DNA from: UBA7446 sp965656545
GTDB taxonomy: Bacteria; Bacteroidota; Bacteroidia; Flavobacteriales; Flavobacteriaceae
Assembly (NCBI GenBank): GCA_965656545.1
Contig: CBFHKZ010000001.1
Location: forward strand, 186,001-250,000
DNA length: 64,000 nt
Direction of reading: 5' to 3'
Under the pieces are notes generated by a model, which worked only from the letters and a program-made list of their open reading frames with translations, searched no databases and was not told the DNA's origin. The position numbers and the translations under genes were made by a program. Positions 42,389-49,614 of this stretch are shown here, piece after piece (the stretch's first letter is position 1; every line of letters begins with the position of its first letter).

Positions 42389-42408
42389 TCTGTCTGGCTT
42401 TTAGTTGC

Positions 42409-42431
42409 CCTGCCCGTTCTGTTCGGGCAGG
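42409..42431. repeat. Palindromic element CCTGCCCG...CGGGCAGG
   Basis: CCTGCCCG (42409-42416), loop TTCTGTT, CGGGCAGG (42424-42431), a perfect 8-bp stem just beyond the 3' end of the stress-protein gene. It is similar in size and in the CCTGYC arm to the elements at 2084 and 40631. It could serve as a terminator remnant but has no T run. Confidence 0.55.
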
Positions 42432-42443
42432 CGATAGGATTTG

Positions 42444-43583
42444 CTATGTTCTATTTTTGCGAATTTCAGATTCAATTCTATTATAGTCCATTTTTTCTGA
42501 GACCTGATTTACCATGGATTTGTATTTATTTTCATTTATGGTATCTCCAAGTTTTTTATAAATTTTAGACAAACCTCGCATTGAAGGAATGTGCAAGAAG
42601 TTTATGTTGAGACACTTATTGTATTCAGCAATAGATTCTTCAAAGAACCTATCTTCATAAAGTTGCTGAGCTAACTCATAATGATGGTCTATGCTTTTAA
42701 GTCCCGCTTCTAAATCTAATATGATGGCATCTTCTTTTTTTAATGTGATGAACGAACATGTACTTTCTTTAATGACTTTTTCGGTTACACTGCCTAACAA
42801 TATTTTATTTATACCTGATTTGCCCGTTGTTCCCATGATCAATAAGTCTATCTCATGTCTTTTAATTGCTTTAAGGATTTCTGTTGCGGGCTTACCTTGC
42901 TTTATTTCTTTTGTTACGTTTAAACCAGTATAGGTGAAATCTTTTAAAAATTCATTTAACTCGTTTTCGCAGTTTTTTTGTAAATATTCTAAATGTTCAT
43001 CCATTTTAATCTTGTTTCTTATTGGAAACAAGTCAGACAAATCATAAACATTTAAAATAATTATCTCAGCATTAAACTTGTGAGCTAAAGTAATTGCATT
43101 CTTCAATGCCCTTTTAGATTCAAGTGAAAAGTCTATAGGACAAAGTATTTTATTAATATTTAAGGGTGAGTCATTCTTTACAATAAAAACAGGCTTATTG
43201 CTTTTTTTGATTATTTTCACTGCATTTGATCCCAAAAGGGGGATGTTATCCCCTAACTTTTCACCTGCACCTGCAAATAGTATATTTACGTTTAGCTTCT
43301 CTGATGACTCAATGATTTTTTCTGAAAAATCTCCAACCTCTAGAATGGGATTCAAAGTTGCCACACCTCTTTTTTCTATACTCTCATTTAATGATTTGAG
43401 TTGTTTTTCGGCAAAACCATATAACAAATCTTTTGCTTTTTTGCTTCCCACATCTCCTGGGATTATGTATGTAAGTGCAATTTTCGACCCAAATGCTTTT
43501 GCCATATCAATTGCATTTTCAATAACACTTTCTGATTTTTTGCTAAAATCTGTTGCAACTAAAATTCTTTTAAGTACTGTCAT
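42444..43583 (-). CDS. Tandem universal stress protein with C-terminal helical tail
   Basis: 379 residues. Two UspA domains (about 1-138 and 142-285), each starting with the typical RILVATDFS or KILCPIDFS strand. The second has a complete nucleotide-binding motif, GTTGKSGINKILLGSV (GxxG-x9-GS); the first has the degenerate GAGEKLGDNIPLLGS. The last 90 residues (YELAQQLYEDRFFEESIAEYNK...) look like a pair of TPR-like helices. It may sense ATP or energy state; the function is not fixed. It is flanked by the 66-bp direct repeat and, like the S41 gene, is A/T-rich, so it is probably part of an insertion. Confidence 0.85.
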   Translation of the reverse strand: MTVLKRILVATDFSKKSESVIENAIDMAKAFGSKIALTYIIPGDVGSKKAKDLLYGFAEKQLKSLNESIEKRGVATLNPILEVGDFSEKIIESSEKLNVNILFAGAGEKLGDNIPLLGSNAVKIIKKSNKPVFIVKNDSPLNINKILCPIDFSLESKRALKNAITLAHKFNAEIIILNVYDLSDLFPIRNKIKMDEHLEYLQKNCENELNEFLKDFTYTGLNVTKEIKQGKPATEILKAIKRHEIDLLIMGTTGKSGINKILLGSVTEKVIKESTCSFITLKKEDAIILDLEAGLKSIDHHYELAQQLYEDRFFEESIAEYNKCLNINFLHIPSMRGLSKIYKKLGDTINENKYKSMVNQVSEKMDYNRIESEIRKNRT

Positions 43584-43716
43584 TATTGTTCTTTTTTTAT
43601 TCAGCTTATTAATTTAATTTTCTTAAGTTCAAACACCCGCTAAAGGTGCGGCTAAGACCCCAAAAAAACGCTAAAAACAAAAATCGAAGTGCCCTGCACG
43701 GACAAGTAGGTTGTTG

Positions 43717-43782
43717 GTGTAGAATAGATTTGGGTTCTATGCTAGTTTAAAATTACAAAAAAATTTGTTTATTTCGATTTTG
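43717..43782 (+). repeat. 66-bp direct repeat, copy 2 (pheA promoter region)
   Basis: Second copy, two mismatches to 42323-42388. It carries the -33 TTTG (43764-43767) of the pheA promoter and ends five bases before the -7 box. Confidence 0.85.
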
Positions 43783-43794
43783 CGTGTACTTTTG
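43764..43794 (+). promoter_or_regulatory. Promoter of the pheA operon
   Basis: TTTG at 43764-43767, a 19-bp spacer and TACTTTTG at 43787-43794 fit the Bacteroidota consensus exactly. The start site would be near 43800, only about three bases before the leader-peptide ATG at 43803. Confidence 0.82.
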
Positions 43795-43802
43795 CCCCTG
43801 TA

Positions 43803-43856
43803 ATGAAAACAAATACATATTATTCATCTTTCTACTACTTCTATAACGGGAGGTAG
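43803..43856 (+). CDS. pheA leader peptide rich in Tyr and Phe
   Basis: A 17-codon frame, ATG 43803 to TAG 43854-43856, reading MKTNTYYSSFYYFYNGR. Seven of 17 codons are aromatic: Tyr at 6, 7, 11, 12, 14 and Phe at 10, 13. Placed between a strong promoter and a terminator in front of phenylalanine/tyrosine biosynthesis genes, this is a classic attenuation leader: scarce Tyr- or Phe-tRNA stalls the ribosome at 43818-43844. The ATG is so close to the predicted start site that the message may be nearly leaderless. Confidence 0.88.
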   Translation: MKTNTYYSSFYYFYNGR

Positions 43857-43919
43857 CTGGGTGTATAATAGTTTTCACAAACGAATTTAAAACCCTGAGC
43901 TAACGTTCGGGGTTTTTTT
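43855..43919 (+). terminator. Attenuator: terminator and competing antiterminator of pheA
   Basis: Terminator: AACCCTGAGC (43891-43900), loop TAAC, GTTCGGGGTT (43905-43914), two G-U pairs, extended by A-T pairs, then a T run to 43919. Antiterminator: AGCT-GGGT (43855-43862), overlapping the leader stop codon, pairs with ACCC (43892-43895) and AGCT (43898-43901) with a two-base bulge, using up the 5' strand of the terminator. A ribosome that reaches the stop codon covers 43855-43862 and the terminator forms; one stalled earlier leaves it free and transcription continues into pheA. Confidence 0.83.
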
Positions 43920-43951
43920 ATGTGCCCATGGGGCATGAAGTAACAGAAACA

Positions 43952-44776
43952 ATGGAAACAAAAATTGCGATACAAGGAATCAGAGGCTCTTACCACCACG
44001 AGGTAGCAGCCCAGCTTTTTGGTACCAACACAGCACTGGACGAGTGCCTGTCGTTTGATGCCCTCGTTGCAGCGGTTACTTCGGGTGCCGTTAGCCACGG
44101 CCTTATGGCCTTGGAAAATTCCATAGCCGGCTCCATTATTCCCAACTACGCCCTTATAGACAAACACAACCTCCATATTGTGGACGAGGCCTATATCCGC
44201 ATTGAGCACCAGCTAATGGCATTGCCCGGAACGGCTGTTGCAGATATCGCAGAAGTGGCTTCCCATCCCATGGCGCTGTTGCAGTGCAAAGACTTCTTTG
44301 CTACCCAGCCGCACATCAAACTCATTGAAGATGCCGATACCGCAGAAGTGGCACAACGCATTGCCGACAAGCAAATCCGCGGCCTTGGCGCCATTGCCTC
44401 CAAAACGGCTGCTGCGCTCTACGGACTTGAAATTGTAGCACCCAACATCCACAGTATTGCCAACAATGCCACCCGTTTTGTTGTGGTTAAAACCACGCCC
44501 AACAGCTCTGAAGACATCAATAAGGCATCACTAAAATTTGTGCTAGACCACAAACGCGGCAGCCTGGCAGCCGTACTCAACGTACTCAGCGACTGCAAAC
44601 TAAACCTCACCAAGATACAGTCCATGCCTGTGGTGGAAACCCCGTGGAAATACTCCTTTTTTGTGGACGTAACTTTTGATGAAGTGGCTTTTTATACCAA
44701 GACCATTCAGCTGCTGGAAATCATGACCGAATCGCTAAAAGTATTGGGAACCTATAAAAACCAACGTATCTCATGA
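43952..44776 (+). CDS. pheA: Prephenate dehydratase with ACT domain
   Basis: I chose ATG 43952 (METKIAIQGIRGSYHHEVA), giving 274 residues; a GTG ten codons upstream starts inside the region just after the terminator and adds nothing family-like. The catalytic domain (about 1-180) has IQGIRGSYHHEVAAQLF, GLMALENSIAGSIIPNYAL, ASHPMALLQCKDF and NATRFVVVKTTP; the ACT domain (about 190-268) has DHKRGSLAAVLNVLSDCKLN followed by LTKIQSMPVVETPWKYSFFV, which should bind Phe for feedback. There is no chorismate mutase domain; that activity is fused to the DAHP synthase later in the operon. It converts prephenate to phenylpyruvate. Confidence 0.95.
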   Translation: METKIAIQGIRGSYHHEVAAQLFGTNTALDECLSFDALVAAVTSGAVSHGLMALENSIAGSIIPNYALIDKHNLHIVDEAYIRIEHQLMALPGTAVADIAEVASHPMALLQCKDFFATQPHIKLIEDADTAEVAQRIADKQIRGLGAIASKTAAALYGLEIVAPNIHSIANNATRFVVVKTTPNSSEDINKASLKFVLDHKRGSLAAVLNVLSDCKLNLTKIQSMPVVETPWKYSFFVDVTFDEVAFYTKTIQLLEIMTESLKVLGTYKNQRIS

Positions 44777-45921
44777 GAGCTGCTAACAGACTAAATAGCG
44801 TCCAAGAATACTACTTTTCACGCAAGTTGCGTGAGGTGCGTCAGCGCATTGGCAGTGGGCAAGACGTCATCAATATGGGTATTGGCAGTCCAGACCTGCC
44901 GCCACCCGCAGCGGCCTTATCGGCCCTAACGGAAAGCCTATCGCAGCCCACGGCACACAAATACCAAAGCTACCAAGGCACCCCTGCCTTGCGCCAAACC
45001 ATAGCCACCTACTACCAAGATGCTTTTGACGTAGCCTTAAACCCAGAAAATGAGGTGCTGCCGCTTATGGGTTCCAAAGAGGGCATCATGCATATTTCCA
45101 TGGCATTCCTCAACCAGGGCGATGGCGTGCTGATTCCCAACCCCGGCTACCCGACCTATGCCTCAGTAACCGAATTGGTGGGTGCGCGAGCCGTTCCCTA
45201 TACGCTGAGTGCTGCTACAAATTGGCTACCAAATTTGGAGGTACTTGCTAAACAAGATTTAACAGGCGTAAAGCTGATGTGGGTCAATTACCCACACATG
45301 CCAACGGGCGCCAAAGCCGATGCGGCATTTTTAGCCGAATTGGTGGCCTTTGCCAAAACCCACGACTTGCTCATCATCAACGACAACCCCTATGCCAACA
45401 TCCTAAACGATGCGCCCATGAGCTTGCTTCAAGTGCCCGGCGCCAAGGACGTAGCCTTAGAGTTGCAATCCTTGAGTAAGGCGTACAATATGGCCGGCTG
45501 GCGTGTGGGTATGGTATGCGGAAGTGCAGCCCACATTCAAGATATTTTAAAGGTAAAAAGCAATATGGACTCGGGTATGTTCTTTGGCCTGCAACAAGGT
45601 GCTATGGCTGCCTTAGCACAGGGTACAGCTTGGTTTTCGGAGCTTAACGCGACCTACCGCAGCAGAAGAGAACTTATTTGGCAACTTGCTGAGGCTTTGG
45701 GCACCACCTTTGAGCGGGACACCGCAGGTATGTTTGTTTGGGCAAAACTGCCCGAAGGCGCGTTGGATAGCGAAGCCTACATTGACGCTTTGCTGGAGGA
45801 ACACCATATTTTTATTGCCCCCGGAACCATTTTTGGAACCGCTGGGGAGGGCTATGTCCGCTTTTCACTTTGCGTAACCGAAGCCCGTATTCAAGAAGCC
45901 TTAAAACGCATTGCATCATGA
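44773..45921 (+). CDS. Class I/II PLP aminotransferase of the aromatic operon
   Basis: 382 residues, fold type I. NMGIGSPDLPPP at the start, HKYQSYQGTPALRQTIATYY, LMGSKEGIMHISMAFL, PNPGYPTYASV, WVNYPHMPTGA, the PLP lysine in LQSLSKAYNMAGWRVGM, and SLCVTEARIQEALKRI at the end. Its position between pheA and tyrA (four-base overlaps on both sides) suggests it transaminates phenylpyruvate and 4-hydroxyphenylpyruvate to Phe and Tyr. An aspartate- or diaminopimelate-type specificity cannot be excluded from sequence alone. Confidence 0.85.
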   Translation: MRAANRLNSVQEYYFSRKLREVRQRIGSGQDVINMGIGSPDLPPPAAALSALTESLSQPTAHKYQSYQGTPALRQTIATYYQDAFDVALNPENEVLPLMGSKEGIMHISMAFLNQGDGVLIPNPGYPTYASVTELVGARAVPYTLSAATNWLPNLEVLAKQDLTGVKLMWVNYPHMPTGAKADAAFLAELVAFAKTHDLLIINDNPYANILNDAPMSLLQVPGAKDVALELQSLSKAYNMAGWRVGMVCGSAAHIQDILKVKSNMDSGMFFGLQQGAMAALAQGTAWFSELNATYRSRRELIWQLAEALGTTFERDTAGMFVWAKLPEGALDSEAYIDALLEEHHIFIAPGTIFGTAGEGYVRFSLCVTEARIQEALKRIAS

Positions 45922-46763
45922 ACGTAAGTTTTGTAGGTATCGGATTGATGAACGGCTCGCTGTCGCTAGACTTGCAGCGTCTCTATCCCGATGCGGTCAT
46001 GCAGGGGATCAGCAGAAAAGAGGCCACGCTAAGCCGTGCCCTTGATTTGGGCTTGATTCACGAAACAGGCGATTTAGACCAGTTGCAAGATGCCGATTGG
46101 GTATTTGTGTCTATTCCTGTAGAGGCTATTGCTGCACTGCTTCCTCGAATTTTAGATGCCATAGGCGAACAGACGCTCGTTGTGGACTTTGGTTCTACCA
46201 AAGCGGCCATTTGTGAAGCCGTAAAACACCACCCCAAGCGCGCGCAGTTTTTGGCAGCCCACCCCATTGCAGGAACGGAATATTCAGGGCCCGATGCCGC
46301 TGTGCCGGAGTTGTACAAAGGCAAAACGATTATGCTATGCGATACCACACACACGCGTGTTGCGCTGTTGGACAAGGCAAAAAAATTATTCGGCCAGTTG
46401 GAAATGAATATCCGTGAGATGGATCCAGTGGAACACGACAAGCATATTGCGTATGTGTCGCACCTGTCGCATATCACTTCCTTTATGCTTGGCAAAACCG
46501 TGTTGGAAAAAGAGACCAACGAACAAAACATCTTTGATATGGCTGGCAGTGGATTTGCGTCCACAGTGCGCTTGGCCAAGAGTTCACCCGAAATGTGGAT
46601 GCCCATTTTTGCCCAAAACAAACACAACGTTTTGGAGTCACTAACGGAATACATTTCAAACCTGAATGCGTTCAAGGACAAGCTGGCGGCAGATGCCCAC
46701 GCAGAGCTGCTGGCCGAAATGAAAGACATCAATAAGATAAAATCAATATTAGAACATAAATAA
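45918..46763 (+). CDS. tyrA: Prephenate dehydrogenase
   Basis: 281 residues from ATG 45918, which overlaps the aminotransferase stop (ATGA). The NAD-binding motif is VGIGLMNGSLSLDL (usual GLGLIGGS; the second Gly of the pair is Asn here). It then has DWVFVSIPVEAIAALLP, VVDFGSTKAAI, the catalytic His region AAHPIAGTEYSGP, and the helical dimer domain with DKHIAYVSHLSHITSF. It oxidises prephenate to 4-hydroxyphenylpyruvate. No ACT domain follows, so control is probably by the attenuator and by other enzymes. Confidence 0.93.
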   Translation: MNVSFVGIGLMNGSLSLDLQRLYPDAVMQGISRKEATLSRALDLGLIHETGDLDQLQDADWVFVSIPVEAIAALLPRILDAIGEQTLVVDFGSTKAAICEAVKHHPKRAQFLAAHPIAGTEYSGPDAAVPELYKGKTIMLCDTTHTRVALLDKAKKLFGQLEMNIREMDPVEHDKHIAYVSHLSHITSFMLGKTVLEKETNEQNIFDMAGSGFASTVRLAKSSPEMWMPIFAQNKHNVLESLTEYISNLNAFKDKLAADAHAELLAEMKDINKIKSILEHK

Positions 46764-46771
46764 ATACAACC

Positions 46772-47854
46772 ATGGAAAACAATCCAAAAATGCGTCAATG
46801 GCTTAACAATTTTGAGCTGGACCACCCTTTAGTAATCGCAGGACCTTGTAGTGCTGAAACCGAAGAGCAAGTGCTTAAAATCGCACACCAACTCAAAGAC
46901 ACAGACGTTACTGCTTATCGCGCAGGGATCTGGAAGCCACGTACCCGCCCCGGAAATTTCGAGGGTGTAGGTGTCATTGGCCTTAAGTGGTTGCAACGTG
47001 TAAAAGAAGAAACAGGGCTCATGACGTGTACGGAAGTTGCCAATCGTGCCCATGTACAACTGGCATTGGAGCACGACATAGACGTGTTGTGGATCGGTGC
47101 CCGCTCAACGGTGAGTCCGTTTATCGTACAAGAAATCGCCGATGCGCTTGAAGGTACCGATAAGATTGTATTGGTCAAAAACCCTGTAAACCCAGACTTG
47201 TCTTTATGGCTAGGGGGGATTGAGCGTTTGTACACGGCCAACATCAAAAACCTAGGGGTGATTCACAGAGGCTTCTCTACCTATGAAAAAACAAAATACC
47301 GCAACAACCCAGAATGGCAAATTGTAGTAGAATTGCAAAACCGCTTCCCTGACCTGCCGTTAATTTGTGATCCTTCGCATATTGCGGGACGTCGCGATAT
47401 TTTACAAGACATCTGCCAAACGGCACTTGACCTAAACTTTGACGGTTTGATGATAGAGTCGCACTGGGATCCGGACAATGCTTGGAGTGATGCTGCGCAG
47501 CAGATTACACCAGATACGCTGATTCAAATGATGGAAGACTTGAAAATCCGTAAAGAAACAGACGACGATGCCGAATACAAAAACAAGCTCAACACCATGC
47601 GTACGCAAATTGACGTGATTGATGCCAGTTTGTTGGAAAGCTTGAGCAAGCGAATGAAAATCGCCAATGAAATTGGAGAACTCAAAAAATCGCATAATGT
47701 GGCTGTGTTGCAATCCAAAAGATGGAACGAGATTTTGGGTAAAATGATTTTGGACGGAGACGAAAGGGGCTTAAGCGAGGAATTTATCCTGCGCATATTT
47801 AAGGCCATCCACCAAGAATCCATCAACCACCAAGAAGAGATCATCAACGGTTAA
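46772..47854 (+). CDS. DAHP synthase fused to chorismate mutase
   Basis: 360 residues. Residues about 1-260 are a type I-beta (KDO8P synthase-like) DAHP synthase: PLVIAGPCSAETEEQV, YRAGIWKPRTRPGNFEGVG, IGARSTVSPFIVQEIADALE, LVKNPVNPDLSLWLGG and PLICDPSHIAGRRD. Residues about 272-355 are an AroQ-type chorismate mutase: MRTQIDVIDASLLESLSKRM, IANEIGELKKSHNV, and RWNEILGKMI. It joins the first step of the shikimate pathway to the branch toward Phe and Tyr, and is the only chorismate mutase visible in the operon. The mutase part is a likely allosteric sensor for prephenate, as known for this fusion type. Confidence 0.95.
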   Translation: MENNPKMRQWLNNFELDHPLVIAGPCSAETEEQVLKIAHQLKDTDVTAYRAGIWKPRTRPGNFEGVGVIGLKWLQRVKEETGLMTCTEVANRAHVQLALEHDIDVLWIGARSTVSPFIVQEIADALEGTDKIVLVKNPVNPDLSLWLGGIERLYTANIKNLGVIHRGFSTYEKTKYRNNPEWQIVVELQNRFPDLPLICDPSHIAGRRDILQDICQTALDLNFDGLMIESHWDPDNAWSDAAQQITPDTLIQMMEDLKIRKETDDDAEYKNKLNTMRTQIDVIDASLLESLSKRMKIANEIGELKKSHNVAVLQSKRWNEILGKMILDGDERGLSEEFILRIFKAIHQESINHQEEIING

Positions 47855-47888
47855 TGTGTATAAACCAAAAATCCGTTAATTTGGCTGT

Positions 47889-48836
47889 ATGACAGGCGTC
47901 GTATACAAATCAACGGGAAGCTGGTATCACGTAAAAGATGCCCAGGGGAAACTTATCCCCTGTCGCATCAAAGGGAAGTTCCGCATTGAAGGGCTTACCA
48001 GCACCAATCCTGTGGCCGTTGGCGACGTGGTGGCGGTAACACTCAAAGACACCCAAGACGGACTGGAAGGCGTGATTACCGATATTCAAGCACGCAAGAA
48101 TTATATCGTGCGCAAGTCTGTGAATCTGTCCAAACAAATTCACATCATTGCCGCCAACATCGATTGTGCTTTTCTATTGGTAACCCTTAATAGCCCGCCT
48201 ACCTATCCCGCTTTTATCGATCGCTTTTTGGCCACCGCAGAGGCCTACGGCATTGATGCGGTATTACTTTTTAACAAAGAAGATGCCTATAACAAATCCG
48301 ATGCCGAGCGAATGCGCAGCATGAAAAAACTGTATGAAAACATCGGATATACCTGCTTGGAGATTTCTGCCTTAAAGAGTACAAACTTGGAAGCTGTCAA
48401 AACGATGATGGAAGGCAAAACCTGCATGCTCTCTGGACACAGTGGGGTAGGAAAATCAACACTTATTAATTCTTTGGCACCTGGGCTGAATATTAAAACA
48501 GCAGATATTTCTGTTCAGCATCAACAAGGACAACATACCACCACCTTTGCCGAAATGCACGATTTGGATTTTAATGCCCGCATTGTGGATACGCCTGGGA
48601 TTCGTGGTTTTGGTCTTGTGAATATGGAAGCAGCAGAAATGGGCGACTACTTCCGCGAATTTTTCTCCATTAAAGACGCTTGTAAGTTTAACAACTGCCT
48701 ACACCTAGAAGAACCCAAATGTGCTGTTAAAGCAGCCGTTGAAGCGGGTGAAATAGCTGCTTCACGATATAAGAGTTATGTGCAAATGCTAGCAGGAGAA
48801 GATCAACACTATCGAACTGATTTTTGGGATTCATGA
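47889..48836 (+). CDS. rsgA: Ribosome small subunit-dependent GTPase
   Basis: A 315-residue circularly permuted GTPase that assists late 30S maturation. N-terminal OB domain (about 1-70), then G-domain motifs in permuted order: the NKED (G4) of LLFNKEDAYN, the SALK (G5-like) of CLEISALKS, then the P-loop HSGVGKSTLINSL and DTPGIRGF (G3). The C-terminal zinc finger is CKFNNCLHLEEPKC. The length is normal. It follows the DAHP synthase by 34 bp and overlaps dtd by four bases, so it starts a new co-transcribed group. Confidence 0.95.
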   Translation: MTGVVYKSTGSWYHVKDAQGKLIPCRIKGKFRIEGLTSTNPVAVGDVVAVTLKDTQDGLEGVITDIQARKNYIVRKSVNLSKQIHIIAANIDCAFLLVTLNSPPTYPAFIDRFLATAEAYGIDAVLLFNKEDAYNKSDAERMRSMKKLYENIGYTCLEISALKSTNLEAVKTMMEGKTCMLSGHSGVGKSTLINSLAPGLNIKTADISVQHQQGQHTTTFAEMHDLDFNARIVDTPGIRGFGLVNMEAAEMGDYFREFFSIKDACKFNNCLHLEEPKCAVKAAVEAGEIAASRYKSYVQMLAGEDQHYRTDFWDS

Positions 48837-49288
48837 GAGCCGTACTACAACGTGTATCGTCAGCCAAAGTAACAGCTAACAAAACCCATGAGGCAAGCAT
48901 TGGACATGGTTTACTGGTGCTGTTAGGCATCACGCAGTCCGATACAGACGAAGACCTAGATTGGCTGCTTAATAAAATCATCAATATGCGTATTTTCAAC
49001 GACGAAGCCGCCGTGATGAACAAGAGTGTGCTAGATGTTGCTGGCGAATTGTTGGTCGTTAGTCAGTTTACGCTTTATGCGCAAACCAAAAAAGGCAACA
49101 GACCTTCTTACATTCGGGCAGCAGGCCATGAAATAGCCGTTCCGCTTTACGAGCAATTTTTACAAAAAGCGGCTCAGCTTATGGGAAAACCCATACAGAG
49201 CGGTATTTTTGGTGCAGATATGCAAATCGATTTGACAAACGATGGTCCTGTAACGACTATCATCGATTCAAAAAACAAAGACTTATGA
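48833..49288 (+). CDS. dtd: D-aminoacyl-tRNA deacylase
   Basis: 151 residues from ATG 48833 (MRAVLQRVSSAKVTANK), overlapping the rsgA stop. DTD motifs are ELLVVSQFTLYAQTKKGNRP (SQxT) and the cross-subunit NDGPVTTIIDS (Gly-cisPro). It removes D-amino acids and some mischarged glycine from tRNA in the cytoplasm. The middle after NRPS reads YIRAAGHEIAVPLYEQF, a little different from the enterobacterial form but normal for the phylum. Confidence 0.95.
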   Translation: MRAVLQRVSSAKVTANKTHEASIGHGLLVLLGITQSDTDEDLDWLLNKIINMRIFNDEAAVMNKSVLDVAGELLVVSQFTLYAQTKKGNRPSYIRAAGHEIAVPLYEQFLQKAAQLMGKPIQSGIFGADMQIDLTNDGPVTTIIDSKNKDL

Positions 49289-49614
49289 ATATTCAAGATG
49301 CCCAAAAAGCCGTTGATGCATGGATTGAAAAACACGGCGTCCGTTACTTTAACGAGTTGACCAATATGGCGCAATTAACCGAGGAGGTAGGGGAAGTAGC
49401 CCGCATTATTGCGCGCAGATATGGCGAACAATCTGAAAAGGAAAGCGACAAGGGCAAGGACTTGGGCGAAGAATTGGCCGATGTGCTTTTTGTATTGCTT
49501 TGTCTTGCCAATCAAACCGACACCGATTTGCAAGCGGCATTTGATAAAAAACTAGACCTAAAGGCATCTCGTGACCACGACCGTCACCACAACAATCCCA
49601 AGCTACGTTCATGA
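49285..49614 (+). CDS. MazG-like nucleotide pyrophosphohydrolase
   Basis: A 109-residue all-alpha NTP-PPase-like protein. It has the metal-binding EExxE and ExxD pattern: LTEEVGEVARIIAR and GEELADVLFVLLCLA, followed by LQAAFDKKLDLKASRDH. Related proteins hydrolyse nucleoside triphosphates, possibly cleansing damaged or non-canonical ones. Four-base overlaps with dtd and aroA tie it to this operon. The substrate is unknown. Confidence 0.88.
   Translation: MNIQDAQKAVDAWIEKHGVRYFNELTNMAQLTEEVGEVARIIARRYGEQSEKESDKGKDLGEELADVLFVLLCLANQTDTDLQAAFDKKLDLKASRDHDRHHNNPKLRS

Noticed and set aside
43922..43951. GTG start for pheA, ten codons earlier
   Set aside because: The extra residues lie just after the terminator and are not family-like; the ATG at 43952 begins directly with the conserved first strand.
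46058..46825. A 255-codon minus-strand frame opposite tyrA
   Set aside because: It is antisense to a well-supported tyrA, has no family resemblance, and its composition mirrors the codon structure of the plus-strand gene.
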